A DNA stretch of 7,867 nt from JBFJVZ01 sp041623895 (GTDB lineage Bacteria; Planctomycetota; Planctomycetia; Pirellulales; Pirellulaceae), in NCBI GenBank assembly GCA_041623895.1, contig JBFJVZ010000366.1, forward strand, positions 1 to 7,867, written 5' to 3'. Both the position numbers and the translations under genes were made by a program. Below are positions 6,136 to 7,867 of the stretch, piece by piece (position 1 is the first letter of the stretch; the number at the start of each line of letters is the position of its first letter). The notes under the pieces were generated by a model. That model ran no database searches, was not told where the DNA came from, and worked only from the letters and a program-made list of their open reading frames with translations.

Positions 6136-6477
6136 GTGAGTCCTCATCATTCGATCGACTATTGTCCCATCTGCGGCGGAGGCCTGTGCGGGATTCGGAT
6201 TTGTGGTTTATCTTCGCTGCCGCAAGCGGCGGCTCGACGAGGTGACTCGATCCATGGGTTGATCGTTTGCGACGAATGCGAAGCCATCTGGCTGGAACCC
6301 AATATTTCCAGCGACCACGCGTATCCGGATCCGACGAATTCAATCTGCCCGATTTGCAGCCAACCACTGTGGGGTGACAACAGTCGCTGGGCCAACCGGG
6401 AGGATATCGCAGCGCTCGGTTGGTCCGCCGCCGTGAACCAGGAATTGGACGTCAACAGCGACGAAGGAATCGCGTGA
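6136..6477 (+). CDS. Small zinc-ribbon-like protein, function unknown
   Basis: The product has 113 residues from a GTG start with a strong Shine-Dalgarno. It has no signal peptide or membrane span and should be cytoplasmic. Cysteines come in pairs: CPIC (10-13) with C18 and C23, CDEC (45-48) and CPIC (71-74). Eight cysteines in this spacing could bind one or two zinc ions in a rubredoxin-knuckle or zinc-ribbon fold. Other visible elements are 'HGLIVCDECEAIWLEP' (40-55) and 'PLWGDNSRW' (77-85). The tail from about 90 is acidic and cysteine-free. I do not recognise a named family. It lies 49 bases after the EndoU-like gene on the same strand with no terminator between them, so it is probably in one operon with it. 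It could be a partner, regulator or antagonist, but a cytoplasmic protein and a periplasm-facing domain would not meet unless the topology is different. Confidence 0.75.
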   Translation: MSPHHSIDYCPICGGGLCGIRICGLSSLPQAAARRGDSIHGLIVCDECEAIWLEPNISSDHAYPDPTNSICPICSQPLWGDNSRWANREDIAALGWSAAVNQELDVNSDEGIA

Positions 6478-6489
6478 ATTCCAAAAATC

Positions 6490-6606
6490 TGAATTTGAGA
6501 TTGGAGATCTGAGAATCAATCTTCCATTCTTACGACGTTCGTAGCTGACGTCGGCAGACTTCCCAGCAGAGCAAGTTGAAATCTCAAATCTCAAATCTCA
6601 AATTCA
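6490..6606. repeat. Imperfect 25-bp inverted repeat with tandem heptamers between convergent genes
   Basis: Left arm 6490-6514 pairs with right arm 6582-6606 at 23 of 25 positions, including 13 unbroken pairs (6490-6502 with 6594-6606). The right arm contains three tandem copies of the heptamer ATCTCAA (6581-6601). The 67-base interior carries two smaller dyads: TACGA-CGT-TCGTA (6531-6543) and the near-palindrome GCTGACGTCGGC (6544-6555). It lies between the stops of the zinc-ribbon-like gene (6477) and the convergent DUF1552 gene (6651). The long stem could stop transcription from both sides, although no clean T-tract follows. The modular build resembles a dispersed intergenic repeat or small palindromic element rather than a simple terminator. 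Confidence 0.6.
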
Positions 6607-6650
6607 AAATCTTGAGAATCCGGCTGATTGCCAGAGGCTCTTTCACCCCG

Positions 6651-7867
6651 TCACACCGGTTCCAACCCGTCCATCGTTCCGGTGCTGGTGGCAAAGCGAT
6701 CCACTGGCAGGCCGATCTGCTGCAGCAACGAGACATACAGGTTTGGCAACGGATAATTATTCCGGCGGTCAAACGCCAGATGCTTGCCATGACGGAAGCC
6801 GCCGCCGGCCAGCAGGACCGGCATGTTCCGGTTATCGTGATTCGACGCGTTGCCAAGGTTGCTGGTCAAAAACACGGCGGTCTGGTCGAGCAATGTTCCG
6901 CCCGACTCTTGGCACTGACGCAATTCTCGTAAGAACTGCCCCCACTGCTCCACGATAGCCGTTTCGACCAAGGCAAGTTGTGCCAGCTTTTCTTCGTCGC
7001 GCCCGTGATGGCTCAAGCCGTGATAGCCTTCCTGGACACCTTCGATCGGAATCACCCCGCCGGCACCGGGAATGTGCAAGCTGATAAAACGAGTCGAGTC
7101 CGTTTGCAGAGCCAGCTTGATGACATCGCACATCATTTTTTGGCGACCGATCAAGTCACTGGGGCTACCGATGTCGACCGGTTGTTCCGCGTCGACTTTT
7201 GGTTTGGGAAGCTTCGCCCAACGCTCGTTCATCGCCATTCGTTTTTCCAGTTCACGAACGCTCGTAAAATATGCGTCCAGCCGATCGCGGTCCCCGGCAC
7301 CCAACTCACGCTGTAGTGATCGGGCATCCTCGCCAACGATGTCCATGATGCTGCGACCTTCACGGACACGCGACGCTTGCAATTGACGCTGCTTGACAGA
7401 ATCATCGATGAACAGTTGCGCGAATAACGCGGACGGCGAATCCTGTGGCGGAATCATCGAACCGTTCTCGGTGTACGAAGGACTCGTGCTGCCGCCGGTG
7501 CTGAGCACCAACGAGGGAAAGCGTGTGGCGTCGCCCAAATGTTTTGCCAGATACTGATCGACCGAAATCGTGTTCTTGGCACGGCCGGCCGTGCCCATCG
7601 GTGACGCGGTTAGGATACTGGCTTCGGCACGATGCCCGCCTTTGACGCCTGGATGTGAGCTACCGGAAACAACCGTCAACTGATCCCGCAGGTCTTGCAG
7701 AGATTTCAAGTACAGCGACGATCGATAATTCCTCCCCGCCTGCTCCGGAAACAGGTTTTCCGCAACCAGGCCCAACCCGAGTGTCATGGCAACGAAGCGC
7801 CGCGGTGCCCCAGCTGTCGGTGCCAGTGCCAGGGCTTCGCGCATCGCGGCCAGCCAGGGCAGGATCA
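6651..7867 (-). CDS. DUF1552 (HXXSHH) exported protein, N-terminus beyond the window
   Basis: The visible part is 404 residues reading from the right edge to a TGA at 6651. It matches DUF1552 proteins, abundant in planctomycetes and other cytochrome-rich degraders. The visible signatures are 'APRRFVAMTLGLGL', 'ENLFPEQAGRNY', 'LTVVSGSSHPGVKGGHRAEASILTASP', the family's HGLSHH motif (7005-7022), 'LGNASNHDNRNMPVLLAGGGF' and 'GKHLAFD'. Upstream of the first in-frame ATG (7844) the frame stays open to the edge and reads ILPWLAA, like the end of the Tat/Sec signal region seen in this family. That ATG has no ribosome-binding site, so the real start is off the window. Biochemical function is unknown; family members often sit beside a DUF1592/DUF1588-type cytochrome-like gene, which would be expected just upstream, to the right. 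It converges on the zinc-ribbon-like gene. Confidence 0.9.
   Translation of the reverse strand, partial: ILPWLAAMREALALAPTAGAPRRFVAMTLGLGLVAENLFPEQAGRNYRSSLYLKSLQDLRDQLTVVSGSSHPGVKGGHRAEASILTASPMGTAGRAKNTISVDQYLAKHLGDATRFPSLVLSTGGSTSPSYTENGSMIPPQDSPSALFAQLFIDDSVKQRQLQASRVREGRSIMDIVGEDARSLQRELGAGDRDRLDAYFTSVRELEKRMAMNERWAKLPKPKVDAEQPVDIGSPSDLIGRQKMMCDVIKLALQTDSTRFISLHIPGAGGVIPIEGVQEGYHGLSHHGRDEEKLAQLALVETAIVEQWGQFLRELRQCQESGGTLLDQTAVFLTSNLGNASNHDNRNMPVLLAGGGFRHGKHLAFDRRNNYPLPNLYVSLLQQIGLPVDRFATSTGTMDGLEPV

Overview
The window looks like a planctomycete chromosome, most likely from the Pirellulaceae (Rhodopirellula-like) group. The main evidence is a DUF1552 ('HXXSHH') exported protein, a Tat-exported Gfo/Idh/MocA oxidoreductase, a long OprO/OprP-type porin and a secreted cysteine-rich protein of a type I associate with that group. 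No rRNA, tRNA, CRISPR array, transposase or integrase is visible, and base composition looks even throughout.

Left part (1-2351, minus strand). A phosphate-selective-type porin (747-2351) is followed 56 bases downstream by a secreted protein with 19 cysteines (76-690). There is no terminator between them, and a clear intrinsic terminator follows the second gene (4-34), so they probably form a two-gene envelope operon. A 512-base gap (2352-2863) then separates the porin from a divergent gene.

Centre (2864-5024). The plus-strand gene encodes an exported protein of the low-molecular-weight tyrosine phosphatase / thioredoxin-type arsenate reductase superfamily. It has a CX5R loop and a CX6C pair like those of arsenate reductase, placed after a signal peptide that contains a lipobox. 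It converges, with a 10-base gap, on a Tat-dependent Gfo/Idh/MocA oxidoreductase on the minus strand.

Right part (5025-7867). A 216-base divergent intergenic region leads into a plus-strand pair. The first gene encodes a single-pass membrane protein whose C-terminal domain resembles EndoU/BECR-fold RNase toxins and ends in a 'VITAYPIN' motif. Forty-nine bases later comes a small cysteine-pair (zinc-ribbon-like) protein. This pair is the best candidate here for an undescribed system: an envelope-anchored nuclease-like protein with a co-transcribed metal-binding partner. Convergent to it, on the minus strand, is a DUF1552 protein whose N-terminus lies beyond the window. The convergent gap (6478-6650) holds a 25-bp imperfect inverted repeat with tandem heptamers, possibly a bidirectional terminator and/or a dispersed intergenic repeat.

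All family assignments come from reading the translated sequence without database searches. The porin, oxidoreductase, CX5R/CX6C enzyme and DUF1552 calls are firm; the EndoU/BECR call is a motif-level hypothesis.
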